Source of the DNA: Polaromonas sp.
Lineage (GTDB): Bacteria > Pseudomonadota > Gammaproteobacteria > Burkholderiales > Burkholderiaceae_C
Direction: 5' to 3'
Length of the DNA: 46,813 bases
Assembly (NCBI GenBank): GCA_013823635.1
Contig: PNML01000014.1
Coordinates: 1 to 46,813, forward strand
Below are positions 26,305 to 35,600 of this stretch, piece by piece. The translations under genes and the position numbers were made by a program. Position 1 is the stretch's first letter. Each line of letters begins with the position of its first letter. Under the pieces are notes generated by a model. That model searched no databases. It worked only from the letters and a program-made list of their open reading frames with translations, and was not told the origin of the DNA.

Positions 26305-26796
26305 ATGAACACCTTGACCTCCCCCTCCACCCGCACCCTGCGCGCTTTGCTGGCATCCCTGGTCCTGGGCGCAACGGCCGCCGCCGCCCTGGCCCACGGC
26401 GACGTGGTCCCCCAGGCCGTGGACACCCACACCCTGCCCCAGTTGGGCCCCAAGTGGCGCGAGGACAACCCCTACGCCGAGGGGCCAGCACACAAGGAAG
26501 CACTGCGCATTGGCACCTCGGCGTACAACCAGAACTGCGCCCGCTGCCACGGGTTGGAGGCCATCTCTGGCGGCGTGGCCCCCGATCTGCGCAAGCTGGA
26601 TGCCGACTGCACGGGCATGGCCAACGCTGAGAAGAAAAAGGCCTGCATGGTTGAAATTCAGGACTACTACCAGGCCACCGTTCGCCATGGCCGCGTGCGC
26701 GATGGCCGGGTGTACATGCCACCTTTCGAGGGCATCCTGTCCCAGGAGGCGGTGTGGGCCATCAAGACCTACCTGGAAAGCCGGCGCGAGCCCTGA
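26305..26796 (+). CDS. pedF: PedF-type cytochrome c550 of quinoprotein ethanol oxidation
   Basis: A 163-residue periplasmic cytochrome: signal peptide (LVLGATAAAALAHG), haem site CARCH near residue 75, and axial methionine in the segment RVYMPPFEGILS. The N-terminal HGDVVPQAVDTHTLPQLGPKW is characteristic of PedF, the direct electron acceptor of PQQ-dependent ethanol dehydrogenases. Two extra cysteines (DADC and KKKAC) flank the haem domain. It starts an operon with the MoxJ-like protein and another cytochrome. ATG 26305 has only a weak ribosome site. Confidence 0.9.
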   Translation: MNTLTSPSTRTLRALLASLVLGATAAAALAHGDVVPQAVDTHTLPQLGPKWREDNPYAEGPAHKEALRIGTSAYNQNCARCHGLEAISGGVAPDLRKLDADCTGMANAEKKKACMVEIQDYYQATVRHGRVRDGRVYMPPFEGILSQEAVWAIKTYLESRREP

Positions 26797-26857
26797 GTCC
26801 TGCCACCCAACGCCCCCGGGCACCCTTGCCCGGCTCCCTCAACCTCACAGGTGCACC

Positions 26858-27796
26858 ATGAATTCCACGCCCCATTGCCCCTCTGCCACCACCGCATCTG
26901 ACGACCCAATCGTCCCGTCCCGCCGGTCTCCCGCCCACCTGACGCGCCGCCAGTGCGTGGCGCTGGGTTTGTCGGGCTTGACTGGTCTGTTGGCGCCCCT
27001 GGCGGCCCGCGCCGAACTGGCCGACCTGCGTGAACGCGGCACGCTCAAGATCGCCGTTTACAAAAACCACTGGCCGTTTTCCGATTCGGGCAAGGACGGC
27101 GTTCAAGGGCTGGATGCCAAACTGGGCCAGGCATTGGCACAGCAGCTCAAACTGAACGTGCAGTGGCTGCCATTTGACGCTGGCGAAAACATGCACGACG
27201 ACCTGCGCAACATGGTTTGGAAGGGCCACTACCTGGGTTACGGCCCGGCTGACGTGATGCTGCAAGTGCCCATTGACCGCTACCTGATTGAAGAAACGCG
27301 CCAGGTCGAGTTTCTGGGTCCCTATTACCGCCACGAACTGGGCTGGCTGGTGAGCGACGCCCTGTCCAACACCGACTTGCAGCGCATGGCCCTGGACGGA
27401 CTCACACTGACCGCCGAAACCGGCACCGCCGCCGCCAGCGCCCTGCTGGGCCACGGGGGCGGGCGCTTCAAAAACGCCGTGCACCTGGAAGCCAATGGCG
27501 TGGACGCCGCGCGCAGCGTGGTGCAAGGCCAGCGCCAAGCCGCCTATGTCACCCGGGCGCAGGCCGAAGCGGCCATGGCCAGTGCGAAGCAGCCCTTCGC
27601 TCCCACCCAGCGCCTGCGTTTTGAGCCCATGGCCCTGCCCGGCACCCCCGCCAAAGGCTGGGTGGTGGGCATGGCCATCAAAAAAGGTCAGCCCGAGCTG
27701 TCACAGGCCCTGGGCGCGGCCCTGAAAACCCTGCAGGACAACGGCACGCTGACCGCCATCTATGCCGCACAAGGCCTGCAACGCGTGGCGCCCTGA
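26858..27796 (+). CDS. Quinoprotein dehydrogenase-associated substrate-binding protein (MoxJ/XoxJ-like)
   Basis: A 312-residue exported protein with a Tat-like leader (LTRRQCVALGLSGLTGLLAP) and a family 3 periplasmic-binding fold (TLKIAVYKNHWPFSD near residue 65, then VQGLDAKLGQAL). Proteins of this family are encoded with PQQ dehydrogenases and include MxaJ/XoxJ, thought to help activate or mature the apo-enzyme rather than to feed an ABC transporter. No permease follows it here. It lies between two cytochrome genes in one operon, which supports the maturation role. Confidence 0.87.
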   Translation: MNSTPHCPSATTASDDPIVPSRRSPAHLTRRQCVALGLSGLTGLLAPLAARAELADLRERGTLKIAVYKNHWPFSDSGKDGVQGLDAKLGQALAQQLKLNVQWLPFDAGENMHDDLRNMVWKGHYLGYGPADVMLQVPIDRYLIEETRQVEFLGPYYRHELGWLVSDALSNTDLQRMALDGLTLTAETGTAAASALLGHGGGRFKNAVHLEANGVDAARSVVQGQRQAAYVTRAQAEAAMASAKQPFAPTQRLRFEPMALPGTPAKGWVVGMAIKKGQPELSQALGAALKTLQDNGTLTAIYAAQGLQRVAP

Positions 27797-27844
27797 GCCA
27801 ACACCCTACCCATCACCCCCCTCACCCATCACAAGGCTTTTGCC

Positions 27845-28228
27845 ATGACACACACTTCCCACCTCCTCGCCCTGGGCTGCGCCATGTGGCTGTCTGCCAC
27901 CCACGCGCTGGCCGCCGACCCGGCAGTGGACGATGCCGCCAAGGCACTCGCACACAACGCGGGCTGCTACACCTGCCACACCATCAAGCACCAGGAACTG
28001 AAGCCCGGTCAGCTGCCCATTGGGCCTGCCTGGGAAGACGTGGCCGCGCAATACAAAGGCAAGCCTGGTGCGGCGGACTTTTTGACGCGCATCGTGCTGG
28101 AGGGCTCCAACCCCTACGCCAGCCACTGGAAAAACAAGGCCGCCGGCATCGCCATGCCACCCAATTCGGTGGTCATCACCGAAGCCCAGGCGCGCCAACT
28201 GGTGTACTGGGTGCTGTCACTGAAGTGA
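27845..28228 (+). CDS. Class I cytochrome c
   Basis: A 127-residue periplasmic cytochrome with signal peptide (MWLSATHALA), haem site CYTCH near residue 42 and the axial methionine in GIAMPPNSVV. It is the third gene in the pedF operon, 48 bases after the MoxJ-like gene, and probably carries electrons from PedF or the dehydrogenase towards a terminal oxidase. It differs from the cytochrome at 16354, so the island encodes at least three exported cytochromes. Confidence 0.9.
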   Translation: MTHTSHLLALGCAMWLSATHALAADPAVDDAAKALAHNAGCYTCHTIKHQELKPGQLPIGPAWEDVAAQYKGKPGAADFLTRIVLEGSNPYASHWKNKAAGIAMPPNSVVITEAQARQLVYWVLSLK

Positions 28229-28248
28229 GGCGTTGAGCCCCACCGCGC

Positions 28249-29079
28249 TCAACCGTCCAGACCGATCACCACCGACGAGGGGGCGAACACCGCGCACGCC
28301 GCCTGCCCGGCCACCAGTCGGTGGCCCTGGGCGGTGAAGCCCACCCACCGCTGGCCACCAACCAGGGTCAACCCCACTTCCTGGGTGTTGGCGCCTGGGG
28401 CTTCTGCCTTGCCGGTGGTCGGGCCAGCGGGGTCATCTGATGGGTCTGCGGCGGCGGCCACCGTACCTCGCAACACACACGACCCCGACCCGGTGGCGGG
28501 GGCCCAGGCACTGACCGCCTCGCTCAGGTCAGCACTCATGGCCACGGCCGTGGCCTTGCACAACGCCAGCACGGAAAGGCCGGGCACCAAGCCCAGCAAA
28601 TCGGCGCTCTCGCGGGTGAGCAATGAGGCCAATTCATCCCCCCCCGCGGTGACCAGACTCACCTTGAGCGCCGACCCCAATCCCACGGGGGACAAACCCA
28701 CCACCTCACACGGCAGCTGGTTGCGCATGCTGGTGCGCCACCCCAGCCCCGCAGCGGAGGACTGGCGACCCGCGAAGCGGGCCAGCACCTGTGCCCTGGC
28801 CTGCGCCAGCTCGTCGGCCAGCGCCAGCAACTGCACGCCCTGCGGGGTGAGGCGGGCACCACCGCCCCCACTGCCCCCGACCGATCGGTCCACCAGCGGC
28901 CAGCCACTGAGGTTGGTCAGGGTGTCAATGGCCTGCCAGGCCGCCTTGTAGCTGATGCCCACGTCGCGCGCGGCCTGCGAAATGGAGCCCGTGAGGGCCA
29001 CCTGGCGCAGCACATCCAGCCGCTTGTCGCTGGCCGTGTGGCCCAGGGCCTCGTTCAGGGAATGGGGGTGCTCACTCAT
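28249..29079 (-). CDS. modE: ModE-family molybdate-responsive regulator
   Basis: A 276-residue protein: LysR-like winged helix (about 15-75, SISQAARDVGISYKAAWQAID) and a C-terminal pair of Mop/TOBE domains (about 130-275, for example LKVSLVTAGGDELASLLTRE) that bind molybdate or tungstate. Metal-bound ModE normally represses the mod genes. It is divergent from modA with a near-perfect inverted repeat between them, giving a likely autoregulated switch. ATG 29079 is chosen because the protein family starts shortly before the winged helix. Confidence 0.93.
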   Translation of the reverse strand: MSEHPHSLNEALGHTASDKRLDVLRQVALTGSISQAARDVGISYKAAWQAIDTLTNLSGWPLVDRSVGGSGGGGARLTPQGVQLLALADELAQARAQVLARFAGRQSSAAGLGWRTSMRNQLPCEVVGLSPVGLGSALKVSLVTAGGDELASLLTRESADLLGLVPGLSVLALCKATAVAMSADLSEAVSAWAPATGSGSCVLRGTVAAAADPSDDPAGPTTGKAEAPGANTQEVGLTLVGGQRWVGFTAQGHRLVAGQAACAVFAPSSVVIGLDG

Positions 29080-29139
29080 GCCGCCATTGTGCGGGCAGGT
29101 GACCACACATGGCGCACCAAGGGTTGGGAAGCGCTACAC

Positions 29140-29164
29140 TCGCTATTCCATTTAGGAACAGCGA
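29140..29164. promoter_or_regulatory. Candidate ModE operator
   Basis: TCGCTATTCC-N5-GGAACAGCGA is a 10-base inverted repeat with one mismatch, in the modE-modA divergent region and about 37 bases before modA. The TCGCTAT arm resembles the E. coli ModE box. Confidence 0.65.
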
Positions 29165-29200
29165 CCTCACTGCCCTTCCACACATCGCCAAAGGAACCCC

Positions 29201-29956
29201 ATGCGCCTGTACCCACGCTTTTTGGCTCTCTGGTGTGTGTCCATCGCCTGCACCGTGCCCGCACTGGCGGCCGAGGCTCAGGTGGCGGTGGCCGCCAATT
29301 TCGCCGAACCCATCAAGGCCATCGCGGCTGTTCTCGAAAAAACCACCGGCCACACCCTGAAGGTCACCCTGGGCTCCACCGGCAAGCTGTATGCGCAGAT
29401 CAAAAACGGTGCGCCGTTTGACCTGCTGCTGGCCGCCGACACCCGCACCCCCGCCCAACTGGAGGCCGACGGCCTGGCGCCACCCGGCAGCCGGTTCACC
29501 TACGCCACAGGGCAGCTGGTGCTCTGGTCGCCCAAGAACGGGCGGGTGGACTTGCAGGGGCGGGTGCTGCGCGACCCGGCACTGGGCAAGGTGGCCGTGG
29601 CCAACCCCAAAACCGCCCCCTACGGAGAAGCCGCCCTGCAGGCGCTGGATCGGCTGGGCCTGACCGCCTCCCTGACACCCAAGCTGGTGCAGGGCGAAAG
29701 CATCGGACAGGCCTATGGGTTTGTGCACACCGGCAATGCCGATGTGGGGTTTGTGGCCATGTCCCAGGTGCTGGAGGGCGGCCGCCTCAAAGGCGGCTCC
29801 ATGTGGGTGCTGCCCCAGGCGCTGTACACCCCCATCCAGCAGGATGCGGTGGTGCTGCAGCGTGGCGCCGACAATGAAGCGGTACGCGCATTGGTCAAGC
29901 TGCTGAAGAGCCCACGCGCGCAGGACCTGATTCGCTCGTACGGCTACCGGCTCTGA
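29201..29956 (+). CDS. modA: Molybdate ABC transporter, substrate-binding protein
   Basis: A 251-residue periplasmic protein: signal peptide (VSIACTVPALAAEA) then the ModA fold. Oxyanion-binding stretches are visible: VAANFAEP, LGSTGKLYAQI and NPKTAPYGEAA. It captures molybdate (and often tungstate) for the ModBC transporter. It is the first gene of modABC, behind the candidate ModE operator. The start ATG 29201 has an AAAGGA ribosome site. Confidence 0.95.
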   Translation: MRLYPRFLALWCVSIACTVPALAAEAQVAVAANFAEPIKAIAAVLEKTTGHTLKVTLGSTGKLYAQIKNGAPFDLLLAADTRTPAQLEADGLAPPGSRFTYATGQLVLWSPKNGRVDLQGRVLRDPALGKVAVANPKTAPYGEAALQALDRLGLTASLTPKLVQGESIGQAYGFVHTGNADVGFVAMSQVLEGGRLKGGSMWVLPQALYTPIQQDAVVLQRGADNEAVRALVKLLKSPRAQDLIRSYGYRL

Positions 29957-30007
29957 GCCGACCAGCCTGGGGTTGCCCTGTTTTTTCCCACCCTCACCAC
30001 CCGCACC

Positions 30008-30712
30008 ATGCTCCTCACCCCTTCCGACTGGCAGGCCATTGGGCTGACGCTGAAGGTGGCGGTGGCCACCACCGTGCTGCTGCTGCTGCTGGGTGTGCCC
30101 CTGGCCTGGTGGCTGGCCCGCACACGGTCGTGGCTCAAAACCCCGCTGGCCACGGTGGTGGCGCTGCCCATCGTGCTGCCGCCGTCGGTGCTGGGCTTTT
30201 ATCTGCTGGTGGCCATGGGCCCCAACGGGCCGGTGGGTCAATGGACCCAGGCCCTGGGCCTGGGTGTCTTGCCGTTCACCTTCACCGGGTTGGTGGTGGC
30301 GTCGGTGTTTTATTCGCTGCCCTTCATGGTCCAGCCCGTGCACAACGCCTTCGAGGCGCTGGGTGAGCGCCCGCTGGAAGCCGCCGCGACGCTGCGGGCC
30401 TCGCCCTGGGACCGGTTCTTCAGCGTGGTGTTGCCGCTGTGCCGGCCTGGCTTGCTGACCGGCACCGTGATGAGCTTTGCCCACACCGTGGGCGAGTTCG
30501 GCGTGGTGCTGATGGTGGGCGGCAACATTCCCGGTGTGACGCGGGTGGTGTCGGTGCAAATTTACGACCATGTGGAAGCGCTGGAATACGCCGACGCCCA
30601 CCGCCTGGCCGCCGTGATGCTGGTGTTCTCGTTTGCCGTGCTGCTGGCCCTGCAGCTGGTCAACCAGCGCTCGCAGCGTGCCGCTGCCCACCACACCCGT
30701 GCCACCCGCTGA
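30008..30712 (+). CDS. modB: Molybdate ABC transporter, permease
   Basis: A 234-residue inner-membrane protein with about five hydrophobic helices and the BPD-type EAA loop ([23 protein letters not shown] near residue 125). It forms the molybdate channel together with ModC. It begins 51 bases after modA and is followed by modC after 16 bases, all on one strand. Confidence 0.96.
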   Translation: MLLTPSDWQAIGLTLKVAVATTVLLLLLGVPLAWWLARTRSWLKTPLATVVALPIVLPPSVLGFYLLVAMGPNGPVGQWTQALGLGVLPFTFTGLVVASVFYSLPFMVQPVHNAFEALGERPLEAAATLRASPWDRFFSVVLPLCRPGLLTGTVMSFAHTVGEFGVVLMVGGNIPGVTRVVSVQIYDHVEALEYADAHRLAAVMLVFSFAVLLALQLVNQRSQRAAAHHTRATR

Positions 30713-30728
30713 GCGGGCCTGTACACCC

Positions 30729-31853
30729 ATGACCCCATCCGCCCCCCCCGCGCTGACGCTGCGCACCCGACTGCCCCGTCCCGGGTTCACCCTGGAGGTG
30801 GACGTGGCACTGCCCGCCCACGGGGTCACCGCGCTGTGGGGTGCGTCTGGATCGGGCAAAACCACTTGCCTGCGCGTGCTGGCCGGGTTGGAGCCCGAGG
30901 CGCAAGGCCAGGTGAGTGTGGGGGGTGAACTGTGGCAGGACAGCGCGCAGGGCCTGTTCAAACCGGTGCACCAGCGGGCGCTGGGCTATGTGTTCCAGGA
31001 GGCCAGCCTGTTCGAGCACCTGACGGTGCAAGCCAACATCCGCTACGGGTTTGACCGAACACCCGCTGCCCAGCGCCGCCACGGCTGGGACCACGCCCTG
31101 GACCTGCTGGGCATTGGCCACCTGCTGGCGCGCCGGCCGCACGAGCTGTCGGGAGGCGAGCGCCAGCGCGTATCCATAGCCCGCGCCCTGGCCACCAGCC
31201 CGCGCGTGCTGCTGATGGATGAGCCCCTGGCCGCACTCGACGCGCAGCGCAAGGCCGACATCCTGCCCTGGCTGGAGCAGCTGCACGAGCGGCTGGACAT
31301 CCCGGTGGTGTACGTGACCCACGCGCTCGACGAAGTGCTGCGCCTGGCCGACCACCTGGTGCTGCTGGCGGAGGGCCGGGTGTTGGCCCAAGGCCCGGTG
31401 GCCGAGCTGCTGACCCGCGCCGACCTGCCGCTGGCCAGGGGGGATGCCGCCAGCGCCCTCATCGAGGCACACACCTGCGGCCTCAGCACCACCGATGTCG
31501 GCATGTGCGCGCTGCGTTTTGCCGGTGGCGGACTTTTGCTGCCGCAAACCCGCGCCACGCCCCTGCCGCCCGACACGCTGGTGCGCGTGCGCATTCAGGC
31601 GCGCGACGTGAGCCTGTCGCTGGACGCTCCTCAGCGCACCAGCGTGCTCAACACCTGGCCTGCGACCGTCACCGACCTCAGCCCCGACGGCCCGGGCCAG
31701 GTGCTGGTGGGGCTGGCTGTGCCCCCTGCCGAACCCGGCAACCCCGCCACCCGGCTGCTCTCACGCATCAGCCAGGTCTCGGCCCAGCGCCTGGCGCTGG
31801 CGCCGGGTGTGGCCGTCCACGCCCAGGTCAAGGGCGTGGCCGTGGTGCGTTGA
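30729..31853 (+). CDS. modC: Molybdate ABC transporter, ATP-binding protein
   Basis: A 374-residue ATPase: Walker A GASGSGKTT, signature LSGGERQR, Walker B LLMDEPLAALD, and a C-terminal Mop/TOBE domain (about 300-370, with VRVRIQARDVSLSLD) that can sense the oxyanion. This domain plan is diagnostic of ModC. ATG 30729 gives a normal N-terminus. It ends 13 bases before the convergent tupA gene. Confidence 0.96.
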   Translation: MTPSAPPALTLRTRLPRPGFTLEVDVALPAHGVTALWGASGSGKTTCLRVLAGLEPEAQGQVSVGGELWQDSAQGLFKPVHQRALGYVFQEASLFEHLTVQANIRYGFDRTPAAQRRHGWDHALDLLGIGHLLARRPHELSGGERQRVSIARALATSPRVLLMDEPLAALDAQRKADILPWLEQLHERLDIPVVYVTHALDEVLRLADHLVLLAEGRVLAQGPVAELLTRADLPLARGDAASALIEAHTCGLSTTDVGMCALRFAGGGLLLPQTRATPLPPDTLVRVRIQARDVSLSLDAPQRTSVLNTWPATVTDLSPDGPGQVLVGLAVPPAEPGNPATRLLSRISQVSAQRLALAPGVAVHAQVKGVAVVR

Positions 31854-31866
31854 AAGCCCGAGCCAA

Positions 31867-32697
31867 TCACTTGCCCGCGTTGGGGAAAAACAGCTGCTCG
31901 CCACCCATTTTGTAGCTGGCGATGCTTGTCTGACCAGCAGGCGAGGTCACCCAGTCCACAAATTTCTGGGCGGGGGCCAGTTTCACATGCGGGTGTTTGG
32001 CGGGGTTGACCACCATCACCCCGTACTGGTTGAACAGGCGCTTGTCGCCCTCCACCAGCACGGCCAGGTCGGCGCGGTTTTTGAAGTTGAGCCAGGTGCC
32101 CCGGTCGGCCAGCACGTAGGCACCACTGCTGGCGGCGATGTTGAGCGCCGGGCCCATGCCGCAGCCACATTCCTTGTAGCCGCTGCCCTTGCCGTCCTGG
32201 CCGGTCATTTTCCAAAAGCGCAGCTCGGCGGCGTGGGTACCGCTTTTGTCGCCCCGGCTCACAAAGCTGGCATTGCCCGCCGCCAGCTTGGCCAGCGCGG
32301 CGGTGATGTCGTTGCCCTTGGTGGCCGCCGGGTCGGCCTTGGGGCCGATGAGCACAAAGTCGTTGTACATGACGGGCAGGCGCTTCAGGCCAAAGCCCTC
32401 GGCCACAAATTTTTCTTCGGCCACCTGATCGTGCACAAACACCACATCGGCGTCGCCCCGGCGGGCCATGTCCAGCGCCTGGCCCGTGCCCAGGGCCACC
32501 ACCTTGGTATCGATGCCGGTGGCCTGCTTGAACGCGGGCAGCAAGTGGGCAAACAGGCCCGACTGCTCGGTGGAGGTGGTGGACGACACCACGATGGATT
32601 CGGCTTGGGCATGCACCTGGAAAGCGGCACAAAAACCAATAGCAAATAACCCAATGGACACGAGCGACAGACGGCGATTTGGCTTAAAAATGGTCAC
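31867..32697 (-). CDS. tupA: Tungstate ABC transporter, substrate-binding protein
   Basis: A 276-residue periplasmic protein with a signal peptide (LVSIGLFAIGFCAAFQVHAQ) and the TupA hallmark TTSTEQSG near residue 38, followed by ALGTGQALDMARRGDADVVFVHD. TupA proteins bind tungstate very selectively over molybdate. The start is GTG 32697 with AGGAGA upstream; it overlaps the tupC stop (GTGA). It is the last gene of a tupBCA operon, facing modC. Presence of a dedicated tungstate importer implies a tungsten enzyme in this organism. Confidence 0.92.
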   Translation of the reverse strand: MTIFKPNRRLSLVSIGLFAIGFCAAFQVHAQAESIVVSSTTSTEQSGLFAHLLPAFKQATGIDTKVVALGTGQALDMARRGDADVVFVHDQVAEEKFVAEGFGLKRLPVMYNDFVLIGPKADPAATKGNDITAALAKLAAGNASFVSRGDKSGTHAAELRFWKMTGQDGKGSGYKECGCGMGPALNIAASSGAYVLADRGTWLNFKNRADLAVLVEGDKRLFNQYGVMVVNPAKHPHVKLAPAQKFVDWVTSPAGQTSIASYKMGGEQLFFPNAGK

Positions 32698-33515
32698 GTG
32701 GTTTCTCCTTGAACAAACAAATGGGCTTCGGGATAACGGCGAGGCAGCACCTGGCCGTTGAAAAATTCGTGCACGGGCAAGTCGGCCAGCACCCTGCCCT
32801 GCTCCAGGTACAGCACGCGGGTGGCCAGGCGCTTGACCTGGCCCAGGTTGTGGCTGGCAAACACCAGGGTTTTGGTTTGGCCCAGCTCGGCAATCAGCGC
32901 CTCCACATCGCGTTTGGCGTGGGGGTCCAGGCTGGCGGTGGGCTCGTCCAGCAGCAACAGGTCGGGCCCAAAACTGCAGCAACGGGCCAGCGCCAAGCGC
33001 TGCTGCTGCCCACCCGACAGGGTTTTGGCCGGCTTGTGCGCCTGGTCCAGCAGGCCCACCTGCGCCAGGGCCTGGTGGGCCAGGGCCACGCTGGCAGACC
33101 AGGCCCCCCAGCGCCACCAGCCACGGCGCAACCACAGCGCCAGGGCCACGTTGTTCAGCGCGGACGTGCGCAGCATGTGCGGGCGCTGGAACAGCATGGC
33201 CTGCAGGCAGCCGGGCTGGGCCAGGCGTTCGCCCTCGGTGGGCAACAGCAGGCCGTGCATCAGGCGCAGCAACGTGCTCTTGCCCGACCCGTTGGCCCCG
33301 ACCAGGGCCACCCGCTCGCCCGGGCGGATGCTCAGCACGATGTCGCGCAGCACCCAGGCACCGCCCAGTTGCAGGCGGGCGTTGTTCAGCGTCAGCACGG
33401 GCAACACGGGGGGCACAGGGCCACGGCCACCGGGTGAGCGGCCACCACCACCCGGCTGCCCCAGGCCAGCGCCCGCCGACACGCGCAGGCTGGGCTGCCA
33501 ACAGGTGGCGCTCAT
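32694..33515 (-). CDS. tupC: Tungstate ABC transporter, ATP-binding protein
   Basis: A 273-residue ATPase with Walker A GANGSGKST, signature LSGGQQQR and Walker B LLLLDEPTASLD. There is no Mop domain, unlike ModC, as is usual for TupC. A Gly/Pro-rich stretch of about 35 residues precedes the core. ATG 33515 overlaps the tupB stop by four bases, and its own stop overlaps tupA, so all three genes are translationally coupled. Confidence 0.92.
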   Translation of the reverse strand: MSATCWQPSLRVSAGAGLGQPGGGGRSPGGRGPVPPVLPVLTLNNARLQLGGAWVLRDIVLSIRPGERVALVGANGSGKSTLLRLMHGLLLPTEGERLAQPGCLQAMLFQRPHMLRTSALNNVALALWLRRGWWRWGAWSASVALAHQALAQVGLLDQAHKPAKTLSGGQQQRLALARCCSFGPDLLLLDEPTASLDPHAKRDVEALIAELGQTKTLVFASHNLGQVKRLATRVLYLEQGRVLADLPVHEFFNGQVLPRRYPEAHLFVQGETT

Positions 33516-34255
33516 GTGGCCACCGCCTGTGGCGAATGGGCCGCCGCAGCGGCGCCCTCAACCCGGCTGCGCCAATGGCGAAGCGCCAGCAACAGCAGGT
33601 TCATGGCCCCCACCACCCCCAGCAGCACCAGCCCCAGCCCCAGTGCCAGGGGCAGGTCACCCTTGCTGGTTTCCAGGGCGATGGCGGTGGTCATGACGCG
33701 GGTAAAACCGTCGATGTTGCCACCCACGATCATCACCGCGCCCACCTCTGAAATGGCCCGGCCAAACGCGGCAATGACCACCGTCAGCAGCGCAAACCGC
33801 TCGTCCCACAGCAGCAGCGCGGCGCGCTGCCAGCGGCTGGCCCCCAGCGACTGCCACTGCTCACCGTGCGCCTGGTCCGCGTCCTCAATGGCCTGGCGGG
33901 TCAGGGCGGTGACCACGGGCACCACCAGCACCGTTTGCGCCAGCACCATGGCCTGAAAGGAAAACATCCACCCCAAAAACCCCAGCGGCCCCGTGCGCGA
34001 CAGCAACAGGTACACCACCAGCCCCACCACCACCGAGGGCAGCGCCAGCAAGGTATTGAGCACGGCCAGCACCAGCCCCCGGCCAGCAAACCGCGTCACG
34101 GCCAGACTGGCCCCCAGCCACAGGCCCAGGCCACACGCCAGCGCGCAGGCCGTGGCACTCACGGCCAGCGAACGCTGGACAATTTGCCACAGCAAGGGGT
34201 CGCCGCTGAACAGCAGCTGCACCGCGGTGCTGAGGCTCTCGGAAAAACCATTCAT
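33512..34255 (-). CDS. tupB: Tungstate ABC transporter, permease
   Basis: A 247-residue inner-membrane protein with five to six hydrophobic helices and the EAA-type loop (QWQSLGASRWQRAALLLWDERFA). The segment ISEVGAVMIVGGNIDG is typical of TupB-like permeases. It is the first gene of the operon. The start ATG 34255 faces the divergent HTH-PBP regulator at 34437 across 181 bases, which hold several short GC-rich inverted stretches but no clear single operator. Confidence 0.92.
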   Translation of the reverse strand: MNGFSESLSTAVQLLFSGDPLLWQIVQRSLAVSATACALACGLGLWLGASLAVTRFAGRGLVLAVLNTLLALPSVVVGLVVYLLLSRTGPLGFLGWMFSFQAMVLAQTVLVVPVVTALTRQAIEDADQAHGEQWQSLGASRWQRAALLLWDERFALLTVVIAAFGRAISEVGAVMIVGGNIDGFTRVMTTAIALETSKGDLPLALGLGLVLLGVVGAMNLLLLALRHWRSRVEGAAAAAHSPQAVAT

Positions 34256-34436
34256 GAAACACACGGTGGCCCGCCAGGGCCACGGGGGAAAGGGGACAGT
34301 GCGGCGACGCCACCGCTGAAAAAGGCTGCGTATGGTAGGCCGCATTTGGGCCTGGCACCCTAGGTGTTGCCACGGTATGAAACCCCATGCATAGGCCAGC
34401 GGCCAGGGCATTCGCGGCTTGCGGCACACTCGTGGC

Positions 34437-35600
34437 ATGAAGCGCTCCGCCCCTCCCGCGTCCACCCCCACCGCACCCACCCAGGGGCCGGATTCCCCCC
34501 CGCTGCACCCCACGCGCGTGGCCCTGGGCTACCAATTCACCACCGCACGCCAGCGCACCGCCACCCTGGGCAACCCGCTGCTCGACCTGTTGCAGGCCGT
34601 GCGCCAGCAGGGCTCCATTTCAGGGGCGGCCCGGCAGCTGGGCCTGTCGTACCGCCATGTGTGGGGCCAGCTCAAGGAGTGGGAGGTGCAGGTGGGGCAC
34701 GAGCTCATCGTGTGGGACAGGGGCCAGGCCGCCCGCCTCACCCCCTTTGCCGACAAGCTGCTGTGGGCCGAACGGCTGGCCCAGGCCCGCCTGGCCCCAC
34801 AAATCGAAGCCCTGCGCGCCGAGCTCGAACGCGCCCTGGCCACCGTGTTTGACGAGCACACCCAGGTGCTCAGCCTGCACGCCAGCCACGACGACGCCCT
34901 GGCCCACCTGCAAGACCTGGCCGCCACGCAGCGCCACCTTCACCTGGACATCCAGTTCACCGGCAGCGTGGACGCCATCCGCGCGCTGAACGAGGGACGC
35001 TGCCAGCTGGCCGGGTTTCACACCCGGCAACTGCCGCACCGCCACACCCACACCGCGCGCACCTACAAGCCGCTGCTCAAGCCCGGCCGCCACAAAATCA
35101 TCGGGTTTGCGCTGCGCTGGATGGGTCTGATGGTGGCCCCGGGCAACCCCAAAGGCCTGCGCACCTTGCACGACGTGGTGAACCAACAGGCCAGCTGGGT
35201 CAACCGCCCGCTGGGCACCGGCACCCGCGTGCTGCTGGACGAGTTGCTGATGGACCTCAACCTGCCCGCCCAGGCCCTGAAGCACCACGAACACACGCAG
35301 CCCTCACACGCCGCCGCCGCCCAGGCCGTGGCCAACGGCCAGGCCGACGCAGGCCTGGGCTCGGCCACCGCCGCGCACGCCGCGGGACTGGACTTTGTGC
35401 CGCTGTTGCAAGAGCGCTACCAGCTGGTGTGCCTGAAAACCGCGCTGGACACCCCGCCCGTCCACACCCTGCGCCAGCTGCTGGCCACCCCCGCCTGGAC
35501 CCAGCAGCTGCAACAGCTCACCGGCTACACGCCAGACCACCCCGGCCAGGTGCTGGCCATGAACCAGTGGCTGCCGTGGTGGGCGTTCAAACCGGCTTAG
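34437..35600 (+). CDS. ModE/LysR-type HTH fused to periplasmic-binding-like domain
   Basis: A 387-residue cytoplasmic regulator. The N-terminal winged helix (about 35-110, SISGAARQLGLSYRHVWGQLKE) resembles ModE. The remainder (about 140-380) is a type II periplasmic-binding-like fold (AHLQDLAATQRHLHLDIQFTG then ARTYKPLLKPGRHK), probably the sensor. Such fusions next to tup genes are candidates for tungstate- or molybdate-responsive control, in place of Mop domains. It is divergent from tupB. Its stop overlaps the convergent metallo-hydrolase gene by three bases. Confidence 0.85.
   Translation: MKRSAPPASTPTAPTQGPDSPPLHPTRVALGYQFTTARQRTATLGNPLLDLLQAVRQQGSISGAARQLGLSYRHVWGQLKEWEVQVGHELIVWDRGQAARLTPFADKLLWAERLAQARLAPQIEALRAELERALATVFDEHTQVLSLHASHDDALAHLQDLAATQRHLHLDIQFTGSVDAIRALNEGRCQLAGFHTRQLPHRHTHTARTYKPLLKPGRHKIIGFALRWMGLMVAPGNPKGLRTLHDVVNQQASWVNRPLGTGTRVLLDELLMDLNLPAQALKHHEHTQPSHAAAAQAVANGQADAGLGSATAAHAAGLDFVPLLQERYQLVCLKTALDTPPVHTLRQLLATPAWTQQLQQLTGYTPDHPGQVLAMNQWLPWWAFKPA

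Noticed and set aside
32630-32665. Third copy of the AT-rich leader element in the tupA signal region
   Set aside because: Only about 12 bases (ATTTGCTATTG) match, in a coding segment and without the AAAGCGATAG end.
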